From Aldehydirespirator sp965205155 (GTDB taxonomy: Bacteria; Actinomycetota; Acidimicrobiia; Acidimicrobiales; Aldehydirespiratoraceae), in the NCBI GenBank assembly GCA_965205155.1, contig OZ242033.1, positions 806,001 through 870,000 on the forward strand: a stretch of DNA of 64,000 bases. Reading direction: 5' to 3'. This document shows, one piece after another, positions 23,283 through 31,512 of the stretch. Within the stretch, counting starts at the first letter, position 1. Every line of letters starts with the position of its first letter. Made by a program: the position numbers and the translations under genes. The notes beneath the pieces are model-generated. The model was not told the DNA's origin. It searched no databases and saw nothing but the letters and a program-made list of their open reading frames with translations.

Positions 23283-24161
23283 CTACAGGCCGCCGAGGCT
23301 GGCGCTGTCGAGGATGCCGGCCAGGGGCGGGTAGCCCATCAGGACCATGAAGGCACCCCCGATCAGGGCCAGGGGCGCTCCCATCTTCTCGCTGGACGAC
23401 GCCGCGGCCGCGTCGGCCTCCAGCATCGCCTTGGAGCGGGCCGAGTCCACCTGCGCCAGGATCGCCTGGCGGGATCCGGCCCCGGTGGTCCCGGCCAGCT
23501 CCAGCGAGGAGCAGAACGGATCCAGGAACGGCAGCCTGCGCTCGTCGGACAGCCTGCGCAGCCCGGTCCAGGGAGGCTCCCCACTCGCGGCCGACATCAT
23601 CAGGGTGTCGCGGATGAGAACGAATCCGGGCTGCGAACTGTACGACGCTGCGGTCGAGAGGGCCGCGAAGGTGTCGGACCCGGCTGTCACCAATTGCGCC
23701 GCCAACTCCAGCCACGACTCTGTGACCTGCTGGAACAGGATCCGCTCCTTCTCGGCCGCGGACTTGAGGATCGAGTCGGGCAGCCACCACCCCAGCAGCC
23801 CGCCGACCAGCGAGACGGCCCCCGTCATCAGGATCGGCAAGTCGATCAGGGCGCCGAAGACCATGGCGGGGATGGCTGTCAGCACCGTGCCCAGCACCAG
23901 CCCGACGACCTTGTGCAGGGCATGGGTCTCGAGGTTGCGACCCATGATGGTGGCGTCCTGGTTGAGATGCAGCTTGGCGTGGAGGTCAGCCTGGATCTTC
24001 CCGGCAGCCCGGCGGGCGAGTCTCCCCGGCGAACGGTCCCCCGTCGTGCCGTTTCCTTTCTTGTTCCGAACGTGGACCTTGGGGCGGACGGGCGGCCGCC
24101 TGGCGCCCAGGACGACCAACAGCAGGCCCAGCCCGAGCAGGGTGCCCAGAACGATCTCCAC
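23283..24161 (-). CDS. tadC: TadC-like pilus inner-membrane protein
   Basis: The 292-residue protein carries a T2SSF/TadC domain. An N-terminal helix (MEIVLGTLLGLGLLLVVLG) and a basic linker precede paired helices (VVGLVLGTVLTAIPAMVFGAL, GAVSLVGGLLGWWLPDSIL) and a cytoplasmic helical bundle (ELAAQLVTAGSDTFAAL). The C-terminal helix ends at GYPPLAGILDSA. It forms the platform for the TadA ATPase together with TadB. It follows tadB by four bases and precedes the GT-C-like gene. Confidence 0.88.
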   Translation of the reverse strand: MEIVLGTLLGLGLLLVVLGARRPPVRPKVHVRNKKGNGTTGDRSPGRLARRAAGKIQADLHAKLHLNQDATIMGRNLETHALHKVVGLVLGTVLTAIPAMVFGALIDLPILMTGAVSLVGGLLGWWLPDSILKSAAEKERILFQQVTESWLELAAQLVTAGSDTFAALSTAASYSSQPGFVLIRDTLMMSAASGEPPWTGLRRLSDERRLPFLDPFCSSLELAGTTGAGSRQAILAQVDSARSKAMLEADAAAASSSEKMGAPLALIGGAFMVLMGYPPLAGILDSASLGGL

Positions 24162-24165
24162 GGCC

Positions 24166-25074
24166 TTACCGGTCCCCTGCCGCCGCCGCGGCGACGGGGC
24201 TCTCGCGCGACCGTTTCCGGTCCGATGCCAGCAGGCGGATCGGGACGTCCGACTCCGACAGCTTCAGCACCCAGTAGACGTTGCCGAATATCAACACCCC
24301 CACGGCCGCGAGGATGGCCTGGCCGACGGTGGAGCCGAAGGGATCGAAGAAACCCCGGTTGAACACGAACATGAACAGCACCGACACCAGCGTGACGCCC
24401 AACATCGCCACCACTTGTGTCCAGGCGCGGGCGTTGGCCACCTCGTGGCGCCTTCGCATGTCCACCTCGGCCCGCATGGAGCGCGCCGCGCTCTCGAACG
24501 CCTCGCTGACCCGGGCCCCGGAGTCCCACGCAATCTTCATGCCGAGCACCAGGCGGTCGGCGAAGGGCGACTGCATCTCCTCGGCGAACCAGTCCAGCGC
24601 GGCCGGCAGACCCAGGGTCCGGCCGATCGACGCCATCTCCACCACTTTCGGGCGCAGCCGTTCTGGAGCCTGCGAGGCAGAGAGGGTGACCGCCTCGAAC
24701 AGCGATCCGCTGGCCGACACCAGGTCCCGGATCTGTTCGGTCCACTGGGAGTAGGCCTCGATCTCGTTGGTGAGCTCCCGCCGCCGCCGGGGGGCGCGGA
24801 ACATCATCGGCCCCATGACGCCTGCCGTGAAGCCGAGCAGCGCGGCGACGATCCACCCCGTGGTGCGCCATGCTCCGAACGCCAATCCGACCCCGAGGGC
24901 CGCCATGATGAGCTTGTCGTGCAGGGACGACCACCTCTTGACGCGGGACGCTCGCGATTGGAACTTCTTCAACGTGGTCTTGGTCCCGGCCTCAGGCCGT
25001 TGCTGCAGGCCGAGGAGCATTGTGAATAGGCCGATGCCCAAGACAGCGCCCAGGAGGATGGCAGCCCGGTCCAT
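24166..25074 (-). CDS. tadB: TadB-like pilus inner-membrane protein
   Basis: The 302-residue protein has an N-terminal anchor (ILLGAVLGIGLFTMLLGL), two central helices, the T2SSF cytoplasmic bundle (IEAYSQWTEQIRDLVSASGSL, SIGRTLGLPAALDWFAEEM) and C-terminal helices (VAMLGVTLVSVLFMFVFN). It starts two bases after the tadA stop and is followed closely by tadC, the canonical TadA-B-C order. Confidence 0.88.
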   Translation of the reverse strand: MDRAAILLGAVLGIGLFTMLLGLQQRPEAGTKTTLKKFQSRASRVKRWSSLHDKLIMAALGVGLAFGAWRTTGWIVAALLGFTAGVMGPMMFRAPRRRRELTNEIEAYSQWTEQIRDLVSASGSLFEAVTLSASQAPERLRPKVVEMASIGRTLGLPAALDWFAEEMQSPFADRLVLGMKIAWDSGARVSEAFESAARSMRAEVDMRRRHEVANARAWTQVVAMLGVTLVSVLFMFVFNRGFFDPFGSTVGQAILAAVGVLIFGNVYWVLKLSESDVPIRLLASDRKRSRESPVAAAAAGDR

Positions 25075-25076
25075 GG

Positions 25077-26768
25077 CTACCTGCCCGCCTCACTCTGTCG
25101 CCGCGCAGGGGCCGGGGGCGGCGCTTGATCCCTGCCGTTCTGGGCGGCTGGGCGTGCAAGGGGGTTCGGGACGGGTGGATTCCGTGGATCCGGATTGGCG
25201 CGGCCGGGTTGACGCGCGCCCGTCGTTCCCGCCGCCCGGCGATTGAGCTGCGGTTGTTGTGGGGACTGCGCAGGCTGCGGGCGGCGAGAGGGTTGGGGCT
25301 GCTTCGACTGCGGGCGGCGAGACGGTTGGGGCTGCTTCGACTGCGGGCGGCGAGAGGGTTGGGGCTGCTTCGACTGGGGGCGGCGAGAGGGTTGGGGCTG
25401 CTTCGACTGCGGAGCCCGGCGCTTGCTCGCCGCGGTTCTCTTAGCCGGGGGCTTGGTTACATTGGTCTTCGGGCGATACGGCTCGCCCAATGCGGCTGGT
25501 GAGAACCCGGCGACCTTGAGGCGGGCCAGAGGCTCGCCGTCGGACTTGAAGGGCTTGACATATACGCCGTGGCCGCCGGGCCCCGGCGCGAACACCTCGG
25601 AGGTCAGCACTTCTCCGTCCTCGAATCCGGTGACTTCCCGGATCGAGGTAACAGCCCGGCGGCCGTCTGGGAGCTTCTTGATGAACACAAGCAGGTGCAG
25701 CACCTGCGCTATCTCGCGCAACACCGAGTCCGGTGTGGGCGAATCTGGTGAGCGCTGGGCGTAGATCAGTATCTTGTTGATCGCCGCCTTGGTGTTGCCG
25801 GCGTGGATGGTGCCCACGGAGCCGTCGTTGCCGATGCCCATCGCCTGCAGCAACTGCATCACCTCACCGCCGCGCACCTCACCGACGATCACCCGGTCCG
25901 GGGACATCCGCAGAGCGGCCTTGCAGAGGTCGTACATGGTGATCTCGCCCGTGCCCTCGGTGTTGGACGTGCGGGTCTCCAGTGCGAGAGTGCGCTTGTG
26001 CAGGCCCGAGGAGCGAAGGTGCAACTCGAGTGTGTCCTCGATCGTGACCACCAACTCGGACTGCGGAACTTCCGACAGCAACCCGCGCAGCAAGGTGGTC
26101 TTGCCCGAGCCCGTGCCCCCCACCACCAGCATGTTGGCTGGATTCGGCGGGCGCACCGCGGCCCGCAACACCGCGCTCATTTGAGGTGTGAGGGTCCCCA
26201 ATTCCTCCAGGGTGTCCAGGGAGTTGGTGAGCATTCGGTGGCGGCGAATCACTATCGATGTCCGCTCAGCCACCGCGGTGACGGCGAAGAGCCGGTGGCC
26301 CGACTCCAGGCGAAGGTCAAGGATCGGCGCGGCCGTATCGAAGCGCCGGGACGTGTGGCCCGCGGTGGCTGCGAGATGCCGGATCATCATTACAAGGTCG
26401 GCCTCGCTGTCGGCCACTTGCGGAGCCATTGTGCGAGTCCCGTCGGCCAGCGACAGGACAACGTTGTCATGGCCGAGGATGTGTATGTTCTCCACATCCT
26501 CGCGTTCCAGCAGCGGCGCCAGGGAGCCGCCGCCCATCAGACCCTTGACCTGCGAGCGAAACTCGTTCTCGTCCTGCTCGGAGAGTTGGGGTTCGCCGGC
26601 CATCACCGCGGAGGTGTTGAAGTCTCGGATGATCTGGTTGGCCCGGTTCATCAGTTGCTTGTCGAGGTCTTCGCCGCCCAGTTCCTGGCGTTTGAGTTCC
26701 ATATACTCGTGGAGCAGCGCTTGGTGTGACTGCCGGAAGAGTTCTGGACCTCGACTCTCTTCTGTCAT
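25077..26768 (-). CDS. tadA: TadA/CpaF secretion ATPase with repetitive C-terminal tail
   Basis: Residues ~85-420 form the VirB11/CpaF-type hexameric ATPase with Walker A GGTGSGKTT (217-225), the Asp box IEDTLELH, Walker B/Glu region RVIVGEVRGGE (292-302) and His box GTIHAGN. The family normally ends near residue 420. Here ~140 extra residues follow, starting with four perfect 11-residue repeats (QSKQPQPSRRP, 454-497) and ending Pro/Arg-rich. This basic tail may bind the acidic tail of the CpaE-like protein encoded just upstream (inference). The ATG overlaps the CpaE stop (ATGA). Confidence 0.93.
   Translation of the reverse strand: MTEESRGPELFRQSHQALLHEYMELKRQELGGEDLDKQLMNRANQIIRDFNTSAVMAGEPQLSEQDENEFRSQVKGLMGGGSLAPLLEREDVENIHILGHDNVVLSLADGTRTMAPQVADSEADLVMMIRHLAATAGHTSRRFDTAAPILDLRLESGHRLFAVTAVAERTSIVIRRHRMLTNSLDTLEELGTLTPQMSAVLRAAVRPPNPANMLVVGGTGSGKTTLLRGLLSEVPQSELVVTIEDTLELHLRSSGLHKRTLALETRTSNTEGTGEITMYDLCKAALRMSPDRVIVGEVRGGEVMQLLQAMGIGNDGSVGTIHAGNTKAAINKILIYAQRSPDSPTPDSVLREIAQVLHLLVFIKKLPDGRRAVTSIREVTGFEDGEVLTSEVFAPGPGGHGVYVKPFKSDGEPLARLKVAGFSPAALGEPYRPKTNVTKPPAKRTAASKRRAPQSKQPQPSRRPQSKQPQPSRRPQSKQPQPSRRPQSKQPQPSRRPQPAQSPQQPQLNRRAAGTTGARQPGRANPDPRNPPVPNPLARPAAQNGRDQAPPPAPARRQSEAGR
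25278..25409. repeat. four 33-bp tandem repeats in the tadA 3' end
   Basis: Four consecutive 33-bp units with a few substitutions encode QSKQPQPSRRP. Near identity suggests recent expansion by slippage or recombination. Confidence 0.85.
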
Positions 26769-29425
26769 GACACTGCGGGGCGATCGCCCTCACGTACTCC
26801 TGATCGAGTGATGAGGTTGCTGGATTCTTGGCCGTGGGTCTTGGCGGTTGAGCTCGGGAACGAATTGTGCAGGTGAGCGCCTTGTAGTTGGTCGGGACCT
26901 GCATGCGGGTCGTAGCCCGGCTGCGCATAGGAGCCCGGCTGAGGGTGAGCGCCCTGTCGGGGGTCGGGGACTGGCTGAGGGTGAGCGCCCAGTTGCGGGT
27001 CGTAGCCCGGCTGCGAATGGGAGCCCGGCTGAGGGTGAGCGCCCTGTCGGGGGTCGGGGACTGGCTGAGGGTGAGCGCCCTGTCGGGGGTCGGGGACTGG
27101 CTGAGGGTGAGCGCCCAGTTGCGGGTCGTAGCCCGGCTGCGAATGGGAGCCCGGCTGAGGGTGAGCGCCCTGTCGGGGGTCGGGGACTGGCTGAGGGTGA
27201 GCGCCCAGTTGCGGGTCGTAGCCCGGCTGCGAATGGAAGCCCGGCTGAGGGTGAGCGCCCAGTTGCGGGTCGTAGCCCGGCTGAGGGTGGACGCCTTGTC
27301 GGGGGTCGGGGACTGGCTGAGGGTGAGCGCCCAGTTGCGGGTCGTAGCCCGGCTGCGGATGGAAGCCCGGCTGAGGGTGAGCGCCTTGTCGCGGGTCGAA
27401 GATCGGCTGAGGGTGGACGCCTTGTCGGGGGTCGGGGACTGGCTGAGGGTGAGCGCCCAGTTGCGGGTCGTAGCCCGGCTGCGGATGGAAGCCCGGCTGA
27501 GGGTGGACGCCTTGTCGCGGGTCGGGGATCGGCTGAGGGTGGACGCCTTGTCGGGGGTCGGGGATCGGCAGAGGATCGAAGCCCGGCTGAGGGTGAGCGC
27601 CTTGTCGGGGGTCGTAGCCCGGCTGCGGATGGAAGCCCGGCTGAGGGTGAGCGCCCTGTTGTGGATGGAAGCCCGGCTGAGGGTGAGCGCCTTGTCGGGG
27701 GTCGTAGCCCGGCTGCGGATGGAAGCCCGGCTGAGGGTGAGCGCCCTGTTGTGGATGGAAGCCCGGCTGAGGGTGAGCGCCCTGTTGTGGATGGAAGCCC
27801 GGCTGAGGGTGAGCGCCCTGTTGTGGATGGAAGCTCGGCTGAGGGTGAGCGCCCAAGTGCGGGTCGAAGCCCGGCTGCGCATAGAAGCCCGGCTGAGGGC
27901 GGGCGCCCTGTCGGGGGTCGGGGACCGGCTGCGAATTGAAATGCGGCTGCAACTCCGGACCAGGGCCCCGTTGCACTTCAGACTCAAGCTGCAACTCCGG
28001 GTCCGAACCCGGGTAGAGCTCTGGTTCCTCGTCGTCTGAGTCCAGGTAGAGCTCTGGCTCCTCGTCCGGGTAGGACTCTGGTTCCTCGTCGTCTGAGTCC
28101 AGGTAGAGCTCTGGCTCCTCGTCCAGGTAGGACTCTGGTTCCTCGTCGTCTGAGTCCAGGTAGGACTCTGGTTCCTCGTCGTCTGAGTCCAGGTAGGACT
28201 CTGGCTCCTCGTCGTCTGAGTCCAGGTAGGACTCTGGCTCCTCGTCGACCGAATCGGGGTAGAACTCCGGTTGTCGTTCAGACCCGGGCTGTCTTTCCGG
28301 GCCCGGGCCTGAGTGGAAGTCCGGCTGCATCTCCGGGCCCGGGCCTGAGTGGAAGTCCGGCTGCATCTCCGGGCCCGGGCCTGAGTGGAAGTCCGGCTGC
28401 ATCTTCGGGCCCGGGCCTGAGTGGAAGTCCGGCTGCAGGTGTGCTCCTGGTGGCTGGTTGCCTGCGTAGACCCCCGGCTGCCGATCAGGCGCGACACCGC
28501 CGTTGTTGCCCCTGTCGTGGTCAAACCCGCTAGCACTTGCCGGGGACTCCGAGGAGACCTCCCGGGGCCGTTCGACGAATGGGCCCTGGTGGCGCGACTC
28601 AGACACGGGCGGCTGCGCGTAGGGATACAGAGTCTCCGCGACCTGTTCCACGCTGGCCCGGAATCTCTTGAACCTTCGGGAACGGCGAGTCAAGCAGTCA
28701 GCGTAGTAGCCGGCAATGTCAGGGGCCGGATTGATGGAACCGCAGAACTCCATATGGTGATGCGCGAACCACTCCTCAGGGCTGAGCCAGGACTTGCCGA
28801 TGGTCACGACGCAACTCTTGGGGCCATGTCTGTCGACAGCTCGGCCCAGGGTGTCGGCCGGCGGTCGCGGATCACCATTCTCTCCAAAGACCAAAACCAC
28901 CCCAGCTGCCATCGTGGCCAGTCTCGAGACAGAGGTTTCTGCCGTGAATCTGCCTGCATCGATGATCACGGCCATCTCCTCCTCGGCGACCCTTCTCAGG
29001 TCCTCGGCGAAGTTGGCGAGAGCATGGGCGATGCCGTATGCCCCTTCAGTGCTTGCGGGAGCCGGCATGACATGCAGGTTCTGGAACATCACGTCCTGTG
29101 AGTGGTCAACCAGGTGAGTGCCGAGGACCGGAAGGCCGGCGCTGAGGAACGACGCGGATCCCGGAGTGGGTTCGATTCCGAGGCTCTGGCTCAGCGAACT
29201 CCCGGTGGGGTCCGCCTCCACAAGCAGTACCTCACGGCCCGTCGCAGCCCAGTGGGCGGCGAGATGCACCGCGGTCGTTGAAGCTCCCGGCGAGCCGTGT
29301 GTGCTGTAGACCGTCAGCATCGCATCGGACGGGGTCGCAGCGGACCTCGCCTTCCGCTCGGTGGCGCGACGTTCATCACTGGTCTCCAGCAGGCTCAGCG
29401 CCCGACTGCTCCGCGACTGCATCAT
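26765..29425 (-). CDS. cpaE: CpaE-like ATPase with degenerate P-loop and long repetitive tail
   Basis: Residues ~35-310 are a ParA/MinD-type domain of the CpaE kind (MLTVYSTHGSPGASTTAVHL, VLLVEADPTGSS, AVIIDAG). The Walker A lysine is missing: HGSPGASTT (43-51) has Ala48 where GKT/S is expected. Then come ~560 residues of low complexity: four copies of a QPDFHSGPGPE-type unit (~329-382), an acidic block of DSDDEEPESYL units (~389-469), and about 350 residues of PQPG-type repeats (GAHPQPGFHPQ, GYDPRQ, VPDPRQ). The ATG at 29425 with GAGGGA ribosome site is preferred over a far upstream start. CpaE localises pilus assembly; the tail could reach TadA or the wall. Confidence 0.85.
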   Translation of the reverse strand: MMQSRSSRALSLLETSDERRATERKARSAATPSDAMLTVYSTHGSPGASTTAVHLAAHWAATGREVLLVEADPTGSSLSQSLGIEPTPGSASFLSAGLPVLGTHLVDHSQDVMFQNLHVMPAPASTEGAYGIAHALANFAEDLRRVAEEEMAVIIDAGRFTAETSVSRLATMAAGVVLVFGENGDPRPPADTLGRAVDRHGPKSCVVTIGKSWLSPEEWFAHHHMEFCGSINPAPDIAGYYADCLTRRSRRFKRFRASVEQVAETLYPYAQPPVSESRHQGPFVERPREVSSESPASASGFDHDRGNNGGVAPDRQPGVYAGNQPPGAHLQPDFHSGPGPKMQPDFHSGPGPEMQPDFHSGPGPEMQPDFHSGPGPERQPGSERQPEFYPDSVDEEPESYLDSDDEEPESYLDSDDEEPESYLDSDDEEPESYLDEEPELYLDSDDEEPESYPDEEPELYLDSDDEEPELYPGSDPELQLESEVQRGPGPELQPHFNSQPVPDPRQGARPQPGFYAQPGFDPHLGAHPQPSFHPQQGAHPQPGFHPQQGAHPQPGFHPQQGAHPQPGFHPQPGYDPRQGAHPQPGFHPQQGAHPQPGFHPQPGYDPRQGAHPQPGFDPLPIPDPRQGVHPQPIPDPRQGVHPQPGFHPQPGYDPQLGAHPQPVPDPRQGVHPQPIFDPRQGAHPQPGFHPQPGYDPQLGAHPQPVPDPRQGVHPQPGYDPQLGAHPQPGFHSQPGYDPQLGAHPQPVPDPRQGAHPQPGSHSQPGYDPQLGAHPQPVPDPRQGAHPQPVPDPRQGAHPQPGSHSQPGYDPQLGAHPQPVPDPRQGAHPQPGSYAQPGYDPHAGPDQLQGAHLHNSFPSSTAKTHGQESSNLITRSGVREGDRPAVS
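26890..27950. repeat. ~1 kb array of degenerate 27-60 bp tandem repeats in cpaE
   Basis: Units around CGGCTGAGGGTGAGCGCC...TGTCGGGGGTCGGGGACTGG alternate as at least three variants in higher-order pattern. All six frames stay largely open here, so reading frames on the plus strand over this stretch are artefacts. Confidence 0.9.
28020..28260. repeat. tandem repeats encoding the acidic DSDDEEPESYL block of cpaE
   Basis: A 33-bp unit (TCGTCGTCTGAGTCCAGGTA...) recurs about seven times with whole-unit and partial deletions. It encodes an Asp/Glu/Tyr-rich segment. Confidence 0.85.
28296..28435. repeat. four 36-bp tandem repeats in cpaE
   Basis: Near-identical 36-bp units (GGGCCCGGGCCTGAGTGGAA...) encode the MQPDFHSGPGPE repeats that follow the ATPase domain. 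Confidence 0.85.
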
Positions 29426-30227
29426 CGGTTCCCTCAAGAAGGCCGGCGGGAGCGGGCAGAACGTCAACAGCCTGCCGCTGCAACTCGTCGATCGTCGCCT
29501 TCTCCAACGCTTCAGCCAGATCATCGGCGGAGAGGTTGAAGCCGAGCTTCACCATCACCCGGTCCACAGACTGCTGGTAGCGGTCGACGACGGTCTTGAC
29601 GTCGAAGGCCTTATCAGGTGTCACGACATAGTAGATGTCGTCGCCGCTGACGAACTCTAGGGTGAGAACGCCGAAGAGAGTCAGAGGTCCTACGGCGTCC
29701 TGGCTGAATGACTCCCGGCCGAGCAGGGCGATCGTGTCACCCGTGTTCAGGACGCCGAACGGTGCCTCCTCGGCCGGCAGCCTGACCTGGATGAGTATCC
29801 TGTCCGCCTCGGACTCGCTCGACAGGGGCGGGGTCTCGAATAGGCCCTCGGTGACGAGCGTTCCGGCGGGGATCCGACCGGTCGCCCACTTTCCGAGAAC
29901 ACTGCCACTCTGGTCGACGGTTAGGGCAGAAGCGGTGCCCACGTTTGCTTCGACGACGACGAAGTCTCCGGCATCGGCCACATCCCAGCGCTCGATGGTT
30001 CGGGTCGTCATGAGATAATTTGAGCGTTGGTCGACGGTTTGCAGGAGGAGCCAGGAGCCGTATCCAGAACCCAGCACGAGCACCAGTCCAAGAATCAGCA
30101 GTCCGGACCGTCGGGGTGTTCGCTGTGCACGGAGCGATGCAACCGGGCGCCGCGGGCGTGGAGGAGTAACGGGTGGACGTGCTCGGTCACGGCGTAGGCG
30201 TGACTGCGTCGAGGTCGAGTTCAACAT
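29376..30227 (-). CDS. cpaB: CpaB/SAF-domain pilus assembly protein
   Basis: The 283-residue protein has a basic cytoplasmic N-terminus, one membrane helix at about 41-62 (SGLLILGLVLVLGSGYGSW) and an extracytoplasmic SAF domain (TRTIERWDVADAGDFVVVEANVG; GRIPAGTLVTEGLF), then a CpaB-like beta region (LPAEEAPFGVLNTGDTIALLG). CpaB/RcpC proteins assist assembly and wall passage of Tad pili. It is the first gene of the minus-strand pilus operon and overlaps the CpaE coding region by 50 bp in another frame. Confidence 0.85.
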   Translation of the reverse strand: MLNSTSTQSRLRRDRARPPVTPPRPRRPVASLRAQRTPRRSGLLILGLVLVLGSGYGSWLLLQTVDQRSNYLMTTRTIERWDVADAGDFVVVEANVGTASALTVDQSGSVLGKWATGRIPAGTLVTEGLFETPPLSSESEADRILIQVRLPAEEAPFGVLNTGDTIALLGRESFSQDAVGPLTLFGVLTLEFVSGDDIYYVVTPDKAFDVKTVVDRYQQSVDRVMVKLGFNLSADDLAEALEKATIDELQRQAVDVLPAPAGLLEGTDDAVAEQSGAEPAGDQ

Positions 30228-30362
30228 GGGTCGGGGTCTTCGCTACAACCGGCACAGGAGGTGGGCGGTGGAGCGCAGAGCTGTGAGCTGGCAGTCATGT
30301 GGTTGGGTCACCTCGCGTGCCCTGTGGTCCTCGTGGGCTTGTTGTCGGCTAAGGGCCTAGGC

Positions 30363-30381
30363 GTCTTGGGTCGCCCAAGAC
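30363..30381. promoter_or_regulatory. stem-loop in the leader of the pilus operon
   Basis: GTCTTGGG and CCCAAGAC pair perfectly around TCG. The hairpin lies between a candidate minus-strand promoter and the cpaB start. No T-run follows it on either strand, so it looks more like an operator or leader element than a terminator. Confidence 0.4.
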
Positions 30382-30413
30382 TATTACAACACATTAGATT
30401 TTACAAGTCCAAC

Positions 30414-30419
30414 ATTATA
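30414..30419 (-). promoter_or_regulatory. candidate -10 box for the pilus operon
   Basis: A perfect TATAAT on the minus strand lies in an AT-rich island (30380-30430) about 190 bp before cpaB. No well-spaced -35 box was found. Confidence 0.35.
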
Positions 30420-30456
30420 ATTCAAAATAGCCGATCTCCCATCCAACAAGAGCTTC

Positions 30457-30486
30457 TAGACATGAGCCCATAGGTTCTGTTATACT
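30457..30486 (+). promoter_or_regulatory. promoter of the LysR gene
   Basis: TAGACA (30457-30462) and TATACT (30481-30486) are separated by 18 bp, about 105 bp before the LysR GTG. This is the clearest plus-strand promoter in the 370-bp gap between cpaB and lysR. Confidence 0.5.
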
Positions 30487-30597
30487 GACTGCGCTCTCGG
30501 CTGAGGCAGGAGAGACGGAGACGATGCAGTATCTGATTTGTATGTTCTGTGATGGCCCTTGCTCTCCCTTACTGCGCGAAGCGAGTGGCGTGGCACC

Positions 30598-31512
30598 GTG
30601 AGCGACGCGGCACGCGCACTTGGACGCAAGTTCATCCTTGACACCGAATCGCTGCGCGCCTTTCGCGTGGTAGTGGCCCAGGGTGGGTTCAGTGCCGCTG
30701 CCAGGGAACTTGGGGTCACCCAGCCAGCGGTGAGTCTCAAGATCCGTCGTCTCGAGGAGCGGCTCGGGATGAGCCTGATCAGACGGGACGGGCATTCACT
30801 TAACCTCACCGAGCACGGACGGGATCTGCTCGCGCACGCTGAGTTCATCGTCGAAGCCCACGACCGCGCCGTCGACGACATGCAACGCAGCGAGCTGCGC
30901 GGTGTGATCTACCTGGGGTGCAACCGAGACCTCGTGCCGAGTGGTCTGGCCGAGGTCGCCGCGCGGTTCATGCGGACTCATCCCGAGATCGAATTGGCAA
31001 TCTCCGCACAATGGTCGGAAGCCCTCAGCGAGATGCTCGATGACGGCGAGATCGACTTGGCGCTCATTCAACTGGTTGCTGTCGACGGCAATGTTCGCCC
31101 GACCGACGAACTAGGGCGGCGCGAGCAGCTCCACGCTGTTCAGGGACTCGCAGCTGACTTCAACGATGCCGACCCCGTGCCGCTGATCTCCTTCGGGCCG
31201 CACGGCTTGTACGACCCATGTCTGACCGAGCTGCTGGACGCGGCCGCCCGCCCCTACAGGGTCGCGCTGCAGTGGGCCGACGTTCGTGGTGTGCAGCGTG
31301 CCATAGAGTCCGGCCTAGGCGTGGGGATCCTCAACGCCTCCAACGTCACGGAACGAATGAGGCCCTGGACCGGCATCGACCCGATGAGCCTGCCCTCTAC
31401 GGTGACGGCCCTGCGGTCCCGGGATGGCGCAGAGGAGGACCCGCTCGTGAGCGCCCTGAAGGCCAGACTCCTAGAGGCCCTAGCCCCCGGAAACCTCTCC
31501 GACCAGGATTGA
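30598..31512 (+). CDS. LysR-family transcriptional regulator
   Basis: The winged HTH is typical of LysR (DTESLRAFRVVVAQGGFSAA, ELGVTQPAVSLKIRRLEERL) and the effector domain is of the periplasmic-binding type (GVIYLGCNRDLVPSGLAEVA onward). I use the GTG at 30598; a TTG at 30559 would add 13 residues. About 304 residues is normal for the family. It converges with, and overlaps by 33 bp, the sugar kinase gene, which could be its target. The inducer is unknown. Confidence 0.88.
   Translation: MSDAARALGRKFILDTESLRAFRVVVAQGGFSAAARELGVTQPAVSLKIRRLEERLGMSLIRRDGHSLNLTEHGRDLLAHAEFIVEAHDRAVDDMQRSELRGVIYLGCNRDLVPSGLAEVAARFMRTHPEIELAISAQWSEALSEMLDDGEIDLALIQLVAVDGNVRPTDELGRREQLHAVQGLAADFNDADPVPLISFGPHGLYDPCLTELLDAAARPYRVALQWADVRGVQRAIESGLGVGILNASNVTERMRPWTGIDPMSLPSTVTALRSRDGAEEDPLVSALKARLLEALAPGNLSDQD

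Noticed and set aside
26848..28039. Long plus-strand frames over the cpaE repeats
   Set aside because: They are the antisense of a tandem-repeat region; the minus-strand protein is continuous with a recognisable CpaE domain and operon.
26467..28536. Minus-strand frame rich in Ser/Arg/Thr overlapping cpaE and tadA
   Set aside because: It is another frame of the same repeats and overlaps two well-supported genes.
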